A stretch of DNA of 64,000 bases from RYN-230 sp963841695 (GTDB lineage: Bacteria; Actinomycetota; Actinomycetes; Streptosporangiales; Streptosporangiaceae), in NCBI GenBank assembly GCA_963841695.1, contig CAWJDQ010000001.1, positions 124,001-188,000 of the forward strand. Direction: 5' to 3'. Positions 52,068-60,765 of the stretch are shown here, piece after piece. The notes under the pieces are model-generated. The model saw nothing but the letters and a program-made list of their open reading frames with translations. It had not been told where the DNA came from and searched no databases. How positions within the stretch are numbered: position 1 is the stretch's first letter; every line of letters starts with the position of its first letter. The translations under genes and the position numbers were made by a program.

Positions 52068-53681
52068 CTAGCCCTGGCCTCCGCCGGTCACGGGCGGCGG
52101 CCCGAAGCTCGGGATGCTGCAGGCAGGGATGCTGCCGGTGCCCTGGATCTGGGTCACGCTCACGTCGTCGGCGCTGTTGCCGAGCGGGCCAGCCGGGACG
52201 ATGTTGCTGTTGTAGACGTAGGCGGCTCCACGTATTGCGTCGGGCTTTCTCCCTCGGTCGGCCCCTCGTTGCCGTGGTTGCCGTCCTGGGTGACGTTGTC
52301 CAGGTCGATGTTCTCGAGCTCGAGCTGCAGCGGGTTCTGCGCGTCGTAGCCCTCGAAGATCGAGTAGGCGCCGGACTCAGAATCGGTGGACACCACGCCG
52401 TTCAGCACGATGTCGCTCTGGGTGGGCACGCTGGTCCCGCCGGAGGAGTAGTGCGGGTTGAAGATGAGCACGTGCTTGATGTTGGTCATGCAGATGTCCC
52501 GGTAGGTGACCTGCTGGGTCAGGCCGCCGCTGTTGGCGTCGGTCTTGATCTGGATGCCGGTGTCGCTGGCCGACAGGTTGCCGAAGCTGTCGAATCCGTT
52601 CAGCGTCGAGTTCTCCAACAGCACGTTCGCGACCCCGCCGGCGGTCTGGCTGCCGACGGAGAGCCCGTGCGAACCGTAGCAGTGCACGTCATCGACGGTG
52701 ATGTTGCGCGAAGGGGTGCCCGGGTTGGCCTTCACCGCCACGCAGTCATCGCCGTTCTGGATCATGTCGTCCTTGATCGTGACGTCGCTCTCGCTCTCCG
52801 GGTCAACGCCGTCGGTATTGCGCGCGGTGGCGGGCGAGTTGATCTCCACGCCCCAGACCGTGAGCCCGAATCCGTTCTGGATGTCGACGTGGTACATGGG
52901 CGAGTTTTCCAGCTCGACCTGGAAGATCGTGATGTTGCTGACGCCGCTGCCCTGGACCAGGATCGGGTTGTTCTGGTTACCGCCAGAGGCCGCCGCCGCG
53001 GCGACGTCCCACCAGGTCTGGGTGGACCCGACCAGGGTGCCGTTTCCGCGCCCGTCGATGGTGCCCGAGGCTGCCGTCCGGGCCGCGCGTGCCCATCAGG
53101 CCCGAGTCGGAACCGCCGAAGGTGATGAACGGATAGCACCCGCCGCCCGCCGCGCTGACGGTCCCGCAGGTGTTGGCCGGAGTACTGGCTGGGGATCTGG
53201 TAATCCGCCGGGTTGAGCGAGGCGTAGAGCGTCACGCCGTCTTGGACCAGCAGTACCTCATGCCGCCCGATGGTGAGCGGCCCGCTCAGGAAGGCGTTGC
53301 CTGCCGCGCTCGGCGGCGAGCTCGACCGCCCGGCCGGTGCAGGCGCAGCGGTCCAGCGGCCGCCTGGATGCGGCTGGTGTCCGGCGGGGTGGTCTCGTCA
53401 GCGCTGCTGAACTCGCCCGTGCTGGTCGACAGCGCGGCCCGCAGCGTCGATGCAGACGCCGGGCAGCCGAGCGGCTGACGGGGATGACGCGGGTCGCCGG
53501 TGGCCACGGGCGGCCGGGTACCCGGCGCCGCGGCGGGGCTGCTGGCGGCCCGCGCGCCGGTGCTGGACGCTAAACCGGTACTGGAGGCTAACGAGACCGG
53601 CGCCGGCACGGCAAGCAGGGCTAAGGCAGTGGCACAGGCCGTGGCCGTGACCGCGGCCCGCCACGAGAAGCTGGTCTTCAT
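52068..53681 (-). pseudogene. GH28 polygalacturonase-like gene, frameshifted
   Basis: ATG 53681 opens a signal peptide (MKTSFSWRAAVTATACATAL, then ALLAVPAPVSLA). Downstream, three or more frame changes separate recognisable pieces: a middle segment near 53235-52900 and the GH28 core at 52897-52230 with INSPATARNTDGVDPESESD, IQNGDDCVAVKANPG, CYGSHGLSVGSQTAGGVANV (the NTD, DD and GHG motifs). A last shift near 52230 gives a normal tail YVYNSNIVPAGPLGN and end at 52068. The parts add up to a full secreted pectinase, now broken. Confidence 0.75.
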
Positions 53682-54029
53682 CGACTTCTCCCGGAGTCTC
53701 CCCGCATCGACGGATACTTCGGTCTCGTGCTTCCCCCGGAGCGTAACAGCGGAACGGGCCGCCGGGAACCCGCGCCGGGCGGCCCGCCGGCCAGCCTGAT
53801 TCAGATCCGTATTACTACCTGGCGTCAGCGCGGATGGCCGGCCGGGACGGCTGCCGGGATGACCCGGCGCAGCTGGCCGGGCCGGCTCAGCCACCGCATC
53901 GGCCTGCCCGTTACCGTCTTCCCCGGCCCGGGAAGCATGCGGGCTGCCGGCGGGCAGGATGAGAGTGATGCGCAGCCCATGCGGCTCGGCCAGCGTGGCG
54001 CTCACGTGGCCGCCCTGGCCCTGGGCGGC
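53682..54029. other. Intergenic region
   Basis: About 350 bases upstream of the GH28 remnant. No recognisable gene; it probably includes the GH28 promoter and the degraded upstream part of the permease scrap. Confidence 0.3.
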
Positions 54030-54223
54030 GGGGCCGCCGGGTCATCGCGGGGGCGGCCGCTACCGCCAGCTACGCCCACGCCAAGGGCTGGGCCGTGGTC
54101 ATCCCCGTCCAGGCCTGGGCGGGCGGCCTGGCGGCCGCGCTGCTCATCGGCGCCGTGGCCGGGCGGCTGCCCGCGCTGAAGGCCGCGCGGCTGTCGCCTA
54201 CCGAAGCGCTGTGGACGCTCTAG
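54030..54223 (+). pseudogene. C-terminal scrap of an FtsX/MacB-type ABC permease
   Basis: The frame encodes VIAGAAATASYAHAKGWAVV, GGLAAALLIGAVAGRLPALK, AARLSPTEALWTL and a stop, the exact end expected of a MacB-like permease. No N-terminal part exists, so it is a remnant of a deleted export system, unrelated to the intact one at 5-8 kb. Confidence 0.6.
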
Positions 54224-54363
54224 CGCCTCGCTGGCCGGTGGCCTGAGCGCTTCGCTGGCTGGTCAGGTCGACTACTCAATGTTTGATACTATTAACTCAC
54301 AGTAATGCACGGTTCATGCGACGATCTGCTGGAGGCGGCTCGGATGCCCGTTCGTAGCGGGTC

Positions 54364-56060
54364 ATGGTGACGACCGGCGACGGGCGCCGCGATGCCCGGG
54401 AGGCCCAGGAACGGCACGAGGTCAGCGCAGCCACTGATGCCCGCGATGCCCGCGATGACCAGGAGCGGCGCGAGGTGAGCGCGGGCACCGATGCCCGTGC
54501 CGCCCGCGAGTCGCAGGCGGAGTCCGAGGTGATCGCCGGTGCCGAGCGCCGCGATGCCCGGGAGGCGCAGGCGGAGTCTGAGGTGATCGCCGGTGCCGAT
54601 GCCCGTGGCGCGCGGCAGGCCCAGGAGCGGCGCGAGGTGAGCGCGGGCACTGGTGCCCGGCATGCGCGGCAGGCCCTGGAGAGCGAAGATCTGGCCGCCG
54701 CGGCCGGGCGCCGGGCGGCCCGCGAGGTCCAGGAGAGCTCCGAGGTGGCGGCCGCGGCCGCCCGCCGGGCGGTCCGCGAGGCCCGGGAGAGGTCCGAGGT
54801 GGGCGCGGGAGCCGAGCGCCGCCAGGCCCGGGAGACCCGCGAGCAGAAGGAACGATCGCGGGTGCAGGCCCAGCGCCTGGAAAGCCTGGGCCAGCTGGCC
54901 GGCGGGGTGGCGCACGACTTCAACAATCTCCTGGCCGTGATCCTGAACTATGTGTCCTTCGTCGCCGAGGAGGTCGCTGCCGCGGCCGGGCCGCACCCGG
55001 CCGGGCACCTGGAGGCGGCCGGTGCTGACCTGGAGCAGATCAGGAAGGCCGCCGAGCGGGCGGCCGGGCTTACCCATCAGCTGCTCGTCTTCGCGCGGCG
55101 CGACGTGGTCCGGCCGCAGGTCCTCGACATTGACAGCGTGATCGCCTCGGTGGAGGAAATGCTGCGCCGGACCCTCGGCGAGCATGTCGAGCTGGCCATC
55201 TCCCTCGCCGGTGACCTGTGGCCGGTGCTGGCCGATCCTGGGCAGCTGGAGCAGGTGCTGGTGAATCTCGCGGTCAACGCCCGTGACGCGATGCCGGGCG
55301 GCGGCACGCTGATGATCGACACCGGCAACATCACCGTGGACGCGGAGACGATCGCGGGCGGATCCAGGGCGCGGAAGGGCCCCAATGTGCGGCTGCGGGT
55401 CAGTGACACCGGCACGGGAATCCCCGCCGAGGTCGCGGAGCACGTCTTCGAGCCGTTCTTCACCACCAAGGCAGACGGCGGCGGGACCGGGCTCGGGCTG
55501 GCCACCGTCTACGGGATCGTCATGCAGGCCGACGGGACCATCCGGATCTACTCCGAACCCGGGCCGGCACGACGTTCACCATCACCCTGCCGGTCACCAA
55601 GGAGGCCGCCGCCCCGATCGCGGAATCCGTCCCCTACCGGCGGACCCCCACCGGGGAAACCGTCCTGGTGGTCGAGGACGAGGCGGCGCTGCGCGAGGTG
55701 ACCCGGCGGATCTTCGCCCGGCACGGCTACCAGGTGCTCACGGCCGCGAATGGCCCGGACGCCTTCGCCGTCGCAGCCGGCTGGCCCGGGGAGATCCACC
55801 TGCTGGTCACCGACGTCGTCATGCCGCACATGCTCGGCCAGGAAGTCGCGGAGCGGATGCGGGTGATCAAGCCCGGTATCGAGGTGCTGTTCATGTCCGG
55901 CTACGCGCGGCCGGTCCTCGCCTCCCAGGGCAGGCTCGAACCCCACGTGGCCCTGGTGGAGAAGCCGTTTTCCGAGGCCGACCTGCTGGCCATGGCCGGA
56001 AAGACGCTCAATGGGCACTTCCAGGGGTTTACCACCACCGAGGGCGGTCCCGCGGCCTGA
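54364..56060 (+). pseudogene. Hybrid histidine kinase with receiver domain, one frameshift
   Basis: From ATG 54364: an 18-residue helical repeat region (residues 8-152), an NtrB-like HisKA domain (LGQLAGGVAHDFNNLLAVIL), and an ATPase domain with N-box LVNLAVNARDAMPGGG, G1 VSDTGTGIPAEVAEH and G2 GGGTGLGLATVYGIVMQ. The frame is lost near 55560 in a CCCGGGCCGGC run; in the next frame TTFTITLPVTKEAA finishes the kinase and a receiver domain follows (VLVVEDEAALREVTRRIFAR, LLVTDVVMPHMLG, VALVEKPFSEADLL). One base would restore about 565 residues of a soluble kinase without membrane segments. Without that fix the receiver would be lost. Confidence 0.8.
54385..54816 (+). repeat. Eight 54-bp coding repeats (18-residue helical units)
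   Basis: Eight in-frame units and a partial ninth, consensus near RRxAREAQERxEVxAGAD, e.g. RRDAREAQERHEVSAATD, ARDARDDQERREVSAGTD, ARAARESQAESEVIAGAE. Eighteen residues equal five turns of an alpha helix, so each position keeps the same face over the whole 150-residue rod. Confidence 0.8.
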
Positions 56061-56091
56061 CCGCGGTCCGCGTGCCGTCCCCCCGCGCCGG

Positions 56092-56643
56092 CTACCCGGA
56101 GAGTGCCGCGATCGTGTCCTGAGCCCAGCGCAGGCTGGCCCGGTGGACGGCCAGCCCGTGGCCGAGAGCCAGGCCCGGGTGGCGGCCGCCGAGATCGGAG
56201 GCCGCCGTGTACCGCTCCAGTTCCGCGGTGAACACCGCGAGCGCGCCGGCCAGGTCCTGCAGGAACCTGAGCACCTCATCCCGCGGGAACACCTGCTCCA
56301 TCAGCACGAAGCGCATGAGGTGCAGGCCGAGGTCCCGCGACACCGTGGCTGGTTCCACGGGGGCACGCAGCCAGCTCTCGTGGGCGTCCCGGCCGGCCGG
56401 TGTCGGCTCGTACACCCGGCGGTGCCGGGCTGACTCGCCAGCCCGGCCGCCGCAGGCCTGCGCCTGGACCAGGCCACGGCGCTCCAGCCGGCGCAGCGCC
56501 GGATAGAGCGCACCAGAGCTGGGCTGGTAGACGCCCATCGGGGTGGCGGCGAAGATGCGCTTCAGGTCATAGCCCGACGCAGGCGCGGTGACGATCCTGC
56601 CGAGCAGGATGTGCTCGAACGAGGTGAGCTGCCGTCCGGTCAT
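56092..56643 (-). CDS. PadR family transcriptional regulator
   Basis: A 183-residue regulator. TSFEHILLGRIVTAPASGYD and VYQPSSGALYPALRRLERRG make the winged helix, with wing RRVYEPTPAGRDAHESWL; C-terminal Vir-type helices (VLRFLQDLAGALAVFTAELE) mediate dimerisation. The ATG at 56643 is preferred over 56667 because the operator starts at 56664. Divergent from a VC0807-family membrane gene that it probably controls. Confidence 0.88.
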   Translation of the reverse strand: MTGRQLTSFEHILLGRIVTAPASGYDLKRIFAATPMGVYQPSSGALYPALRRLERRGLVQAQACGGRAGESARHRRVYEPTPAGRDAHESWLRAPVEPATVSRDLGLHLMRFVLMEQVFPRDEVLRFLQDLAGALAVFTAELERYTAASDLGGRHPGLALGHGLAVHRASLRWAQDTIAALSG

Positions 56644-56663
56644 GTCTGGCAATCTACCTTGCC

Positions 56664-56686
56664 GCATAGGTCGAAACGACCTATGC
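56664..56686. promoter_or_regulatory. Perfect 23-bp PadR operator
   Basis: Arms GCATAGGTCG and CGACCTATGC around AAA, fully paired, centred in the padR/VC0807 divergent gap. PadR regulators bind such ATAGGTCG-like dyads. Confidence 0.75.
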
Positions 56687-56745
56687 TCGGGGGAGCGCGC
56701 TGAGGGCGGCCGGTCCTCGCGACCTCACGGAAGACCCATGTCGTC

Positions 56746-57471
56746 GTGGACACGAGCGATGAGGCCCGGCGGACGGCCGGAGATCCCCCGGTGAGGGGCG
56801 GCCGGCTCCGCCCGGTCGCGATGATCGTGATCTTCGACGTGGCTGCCCCCCTGGTGGCCTACAGTCTGCTGCGTTCGGCGGGCCTGTCCGCCGTGGCGGC
56901 CCTGCTGCTGAGCGGGGTGTTTCCCGCGCTCGGCGTGGCCATCGGGGTCATCCGGAATCGCCGGCTTGACGTGGTCGGAGCCCTGGTCCTGGCCGGGATC
57001 GCGGTGGGCACGGTGCTCGGCCTGATCAGCCACAGCACCCGGCTGCTGCTGGTCGAGGGGTCGGTGCCGACGGGCGTATTCGGCGTGGCCTGCCTGGCCT
57101 CGCTCCGGGCCCGGCACCCGCTGATGTTCAGCTTCGCGCTGGAGTTCACCGGGCCGGACACCGCCCAGGGCCGCGAGATGACCAGGCTCTGGCACTACGA
57201 GGGCTACCGGCGAGTATTCCGCGTCATCACGGCCGTCTGGGGGGCCGGGTTTCTCCTCGAAGCGGCCGTGCGGGTCGTCATCGTCTATCACGTCTCGACC
57301 GGAATGGCCCTGGCCAGTTCCAAGGTCACGCCGTTCCTGTGGGGGGCTATCTTGTCGGCCTGGACGGTCGCCTACGGCAGGCACCACAAGAAGAAGGGTG
57401 CCCGGATGGCCGCCGCCGGCGAGGCAGCCGCGGCCAGCCCCGTGCACCCGGCTGCCCCGGACATCAGCTGA
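56746..57471 (+). CDS. VC0807-family membrane protein
   Basis: A 241-residue protein with six hydrophobic segments, including VAMIVIFDVAAPLVAYSLLR, LLLSGVFPALGVAIGVIRNR, ALVLAGIAVGTVLGLIS and a HYEGYRRVFRVITAVWGAGF motif. This fits the VC0807/DUF3159-like family of unknown function. GTG start. Divergent from padR across a perfect operator, so it is probably induced by the PadR ligand and may act in resistance or transport. Confidence 0.75.
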   Translation: MDTSDEARRTAGDPPVRGGRLRPVAMIVIFDVAAPLVAYSLLRSAGLSAVAALLLSGVFPALGVAIGVIRNRRLDVVGALVLAGIAVGTVLGLISHSTRLLLVEGSVPTGVFGVACLASLRARHPLMFSFALEFTGPDTAQGREMTRLWHYEGYRRVFRVITAVWGAGFLLEAAVRVVIVYHVSTGMALASSKVTPFLWGAILSAWTVAYGRHHKKKGARMAAAGEAAAASPVHPAAPDIS

Positions 57472-57514
57472 GGCAGCAGGCCGGTGTCACTGCTCGACGG
57501 TCACTGCGCGACGG

Positions 57515-58933
57515 TCACTGCTCCACGGTGGCCAGCACGTGCCCGGCCGAGATGGCCTCGAGTAGCCGCCGGTAATCCTGCTCGTTCTGCTCGGCGTAGG
57601 CGACCGCGAAATCCGCGATGGCCTGGTCGAAGTCCTCGTTCGTGCCCAGGTAGCCGGAGATCATCGTGGCCCGCCCGGTCCGGGCGTGCGCCCGGGCCAG
57701 CGCCCAGCCGCAGAGCCTGCCGTAGTAGTTGAGCTGATGCGGGTCCATCAGCGGGACGCTCATGCTGCCCTTCATGTCGCGCAGCTGGCGCACGTAGTAG
57801 TCCTTGATCGCCGTGCCGGCGGTGCCGATGCCGCTCGTCCAGCCCAGGAACGGGTCGGCGGCAGCCTGCGTCAGCCGCTGGCCCCTGACCACCCGCTCGC
57901 CCTGGTGCTGGTACGCGCTCTGGCCGGCGAACGGGGCCAGCACCGACTCCTGCGCCTCCTTGAGCTGGAGGAAGAGCGGCTCATCGTCACGGTCGCCGAG
58001 CAGCAGCATGACGAACGCTTCGGTGCCGACTGACCCGACGCCCACCACCTTGCGCGCAAAGTCGCCGAAGTAGTACCGGCGCAGCACCTCACGCCGGTCT
58101 TCCTCCAGGGTGTCCTGGTACCCCGCGACGGCGTGCCGCAGTTCCTCCAGGATGCCCGGGTAGCGCTCGATCGGGAAACGGACAATCACCGGATGCGCCG
58201 GCCGGATCCGGTATTGCCCCTCGACCTGGTCGCACATCTTCAGGAACGCCTTCAGGCTCGTGCGGCGCTGGGCCTTGGCGATGTCCCGGTGGCGGCGGCG
58301 CACGGCCTCTTTCGGCTGCAGCGCGTCATAGAGCCTGCTGACCTCGTTGACGTCGATCCGCGAGTACCAGACCTTGAGAAAGCGCATGGCGGCGTAGTTG
58401 GCCATCTCGGTGCGGTAGCTGCGGACGGCCAGCCGGGCCGCGGAATGCGCCGCGCGCTCCGGGAAGCCATTGTCCCGCGCGGCCACGGCGAAGCTGGCCG
58501 CCAGGCGCTTGACGTCCCAGTCGAACGGGGCCGGCAGCGTCTCGTCGAAGTCGTTGACGTCGAAGACCAGCCGCCGGTCCGGCGCGGCGAACATGCCGAA
58601 GTTCAGCAGGTGCGCGTCCCCGCACGCCTGGACCCGGATATCCGTCGTGGGGGTGTGCGCGAGGTCCCAGGCCATCGGCGCCGCGGCGCCGCGGAAGTAG
58701 GCAAACGGCGACGCCGCCATGCGCCCGTACCGGATCGGGATCAGGTCAGCCACCCTGGTCTTGGCCTGCTCCTCGAGCGTGGTGATCGGGTCTGGCCGGT
58801 CCGCCGGGGGCGCCCACTCGGCGTGGCTCGACCGGGACGTCGCCCTGCGCCGCTCGCGGCCCCGGGCCCGCCACTCAGCGGGCGTGAGCACCTCGTGCGG
58901 GGGCGCGAGAACGCCCGGCGAAGTCTTGGTCAT
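57515..58933 (-). CDS. DUF2252 family protein
   Basis: A 472-residue protein of usual family length. Kinase-like fold features: SPFAYFRGAAAPMAWDLAHT, VQACGDAHLLNFGMFAAPDR, VFDVNDFDETLPAPFDWDVK, RLAASFAVAARDNGF, VVGVGSVGTEAFVMLLLGDR, and ALARAHARTG. The GDxHxxNF and DxxDFD motifs match the catalytic and metal positions of aminoglycoside-phosphotransferase-like folds. Substrate unknown; common in actinomycetes. ATG 58933 chosen over 58954. Confidence 0.85.
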   Translation of the reverse strand: MTKTSPGVLAPPHEVLTPAEWRARGRERRRATSRSSHAEWAPPADRPDPITTLEEQAKTRVADLIPIRYGRMAASPFAYFRGAAAPMAWDLAHTPTTDIRVQACGDAHLLNFGMFAAPDRRLVFDVNDFDETLPAPFDWDVKRLAASFAVAARDNGFPERAAHSAARLAVRSYRTEMANYAAMRFLKVWYSRIDVNEVSRLYDALQPKEAVRRRHRDIAKAQRRTSLKAFLKMCDQVEGQYRIRPAHPVIVRFPIERYPGILEELRHAVAGYQDTLEEDRREVLRRYYFGDFARKVVGVGSVGTEAFVMLLLGDRDDEPLFLQLKEAQESVLAPFAGQSAYQHQGERVVRGQRLTQAAADPFLGWTSGIGTAGTAIKDYYVRQLRDMKGSMSVPLMDPHQLNYYGRLCGWALARAHARTGRATMISGYLGTNEDFDQAIADFAVAYAEQNEQDYRRLLEAISAGHVLATVEQ

Positions 58934-59071
58934 GAAGCACGGCCCCCCGATCATGACGGCTCACTGAACCCTATGTCGAAGGCGCGACCAGGCAAAGTGC
59001 CGGGGGGCCGGGTGGCTGGCCTAACCTGGCTGTGCTGACCGGCTGAGCCCACCCGGGGGGAGACCTGCCCA

Positions 59072-60022
59072 ATGACGTCCAGGGCGGTGCGGCGCCGTGG
59101 GTTGGCCCTGATAGCCGCGTCGGTGGTGCTGATCGCGGGCCTGGCCACCGCGCTCTGGCCCGGCCACGCCCGCGGTGGCGCCAGGCCGGATCCGCCTCCT
59201 CCCGCCACCGGCCAGTTTGCGGCCCGCCGGGCGGTCGGCGGCCAGCCGGCCGGGCACCGCGGGGTCGCCACGAGCTGCCGGGTCACCCCGGTTGCGGCGC
59301 CCCGCGCCGGGGCACGCCCGTTGCTGGTGGCCGCCGGCGCCTCGTTCACCGCGGGGGTAGGCGCACCGGACCCGGCTGACGGGTGGGCGGTCCGGCTGGC
59401 GGAGCTCCTCGGCTGGCGCGCGGTCACGCTGGGCGTGCCGGGGGCCGGCTTTACCAGGCCGGGGGCCGGCCGTCTCGGCCCGCTGTCCCGGCTGCTCGAT
59501 CACCTGCGCCTCGCCGCGCTGCACCCGTCGCTGGTCATCATCCAGGCCGGTCATGACGACCTGCGGGTGCCGACCGCGGTAGAAGCGGAGCACGTCGCCG
59601 ACCTGGTCAGGCGGCTCAGACGCGAGGTCCCGGCGGCCAGGCTCGCCTTCCTCACGGTGTTCTCGCCGGCGGCCGCGAGCGCGGCCACGCTGGCCGCGGA
59701 GGCCGTGACGGACTCGGCCATCGTGTCGGCCATCCGGGCCAGCGACCCGCGGGCCATCGTCATCGACCCGCTGCGCAGCCACTGGCAGTTCCCGCGGGCG
59801 GCGGACGGGCTGCACCCCACGGCCCGCGGCGATCTGCTGATCGCCCGGCGGGTGGCAGGTGCTCTCCGCCGGGCGGGAGTGGCCGGCCGCCCGGCAGCCC
59901 GCCCGGCCCAGGCCAGGGTGGCCTGCGCGGTCCTCGGCGGCACCGGTGATCACCGTGGCCAGCCCGCTCCCAGGCACCGGTCAGGTAACGCCCAGAATCG
60001 CTTCCTAGAACGGACGGCGTAG
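59072..60022 (+). CDS. Secreted SGNH/GDSL-type hydrolase, altered motifs
   Basis: A 316-residue exported protein with a signal/anchor (GLALIAASVVLIAGLATAL). The SGNH core is present but altered: block I is VAAGASFTAGVG (GAS instead of GDS), block III is QAGHDDLRV (His for the usual Asn), block V is DGLHPTARGD with the catalytic Asp-x-x-His. Ser and His are kept, so esterase activity is possible but not certain. Alternatively it is a binding protein. Precedes the phosphatase gene by 39 bases and could belong to the same unit. Confidence 0.75.
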   Translation: MTSRAVRRRGLALIAASVVLIAGLATALWPGHARGGARPDPPPPATGQFAARRAVGGQPAGHRGVATSCRVTPVAAPRAGARPLLVAAGASFTAGVGAPDPADGWAVRLAELLGWRAVTLGVPGAGFTRPGAGRLGPLSRLLDHLRLAALHPSLVIIQAGHDDLRVPTAVEAEHVADLVRRLRREVPAARLAFLTVFSPAAASAATLAAEAVTDSAIVSAIRASDPRAIVIDPLRSHWQFPRAADGLHPTARGDLLIARRVAGALRRAGVAGRPAARPAQARVACAVLGGTGDHRGQPAPRHRSGNAQNRFLERTA

Positions 60023-60061
60023 GCGGGGCGCGGATCCCCGTGGGCACGTCCGGGAGTGATC

Positions 60062-60667
60062 ATGAACCGACCAGGCACCCTGTTCCTCGTCCGGCACGGT
60101 GAGAGTGGCTGGAACCGCGAGGGGCTCATCCAGGGCCAGTCCCCGCTGGCCCCCGGCCTGACCGCGGCCGGCCGCGAGGATGCCGCCCTGGCCGCTGGTC
60201 GTCTCCGGGGCGCAGGCGCGGACCTGATCCTGGCCAGCGACCTCAGGCGCGCGGTGCAGACGGCGCGGCCCATCGCGGCCCGGCTGGGCCTGCCCATCCG
60301 GCTCGAGCCGCGGCTGCGCGAACGGCTCCTCGGCACGGCCGAGGGGCGCCCGGGCGCCGAGGTCGGCGCGGGCGACCTGGGCGTGACCGGCACTCGCGTC
60401 ACGGATCCCGACGCGCACCCGCCGGGCGGGGAGTCAGTACGCCAGCTGTATGACCGCGTGACCGGCCTGCTGGACGACCTGCTCCGGCCGCCAGCGCGCC
60501 GCCTCATCCTGGTCACGCACGGCGGGCCGGTCCGGGTAGCCCGTGCCTACCTCGCGGGCCTCGGCCCCGCGGACATGACCTGGTTCACCATCCCTAACGG
60601 TTCGATCGTGGCGGTGTCGCCGGCGCAGCAGGGGCGACGTCCCAGCCCATCGCCGGCCCGCTCGTAA
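60062..60667 (+). CDS. Histidine phosphatase family protein
   Basis: A 201-residue phosphoglycerate-mutase-like phosphatase. LFLVRHGESGWNREGLIQGQ has the catalytic RHG; SDLRRAVQTARPIA, LRERLLGTAEGRP (acid/base Glu) and LILVTHGGPVRV complete the active site. Acts on small phosphate esters. ATG 60062 follows GGGAG. First gene of the run that contains the ComA-like synthase; it may hydrolyse phosphosulfolactate, the ComA product, replacing the unrelated ComB. That is inference from position. Confidence 0.85.
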   Translation: MNRPGTLFLVRHGESGWNREGLIQGQSPLAPGLTAAGREDAALAAGRLRGAGADLILASDLRRAVQTARPIAARLGLPIRLEPRLRERLLGTAEGRPGAEVGAGDLGVTGTRVTDPDAHPPGGESVRQLYDRVTGLLDDLLRPPARRLILVTHGGPVRVARAYLAGLGPADMTWFTIPNGSIVAVSPAQQGRRPSPSPARS

Positions 60668-60765
60668 AACACTCCAGGAAAGCCAAACTTGCCTGGATAA
60701 AGCTTGGACGTCGGCATCAGGTGCCCTGGACGGTAGCTGGATGTAGCCGGGCCAGCATCAGGGTC

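Noticed and set aside
53959..54246. Plus-strand frame at 54 kb as a small gene
   Set aside because: The recognisable sequence is in a neighbouring frame, the end of an FtsX-type permease; no start or N-terminal part remains.
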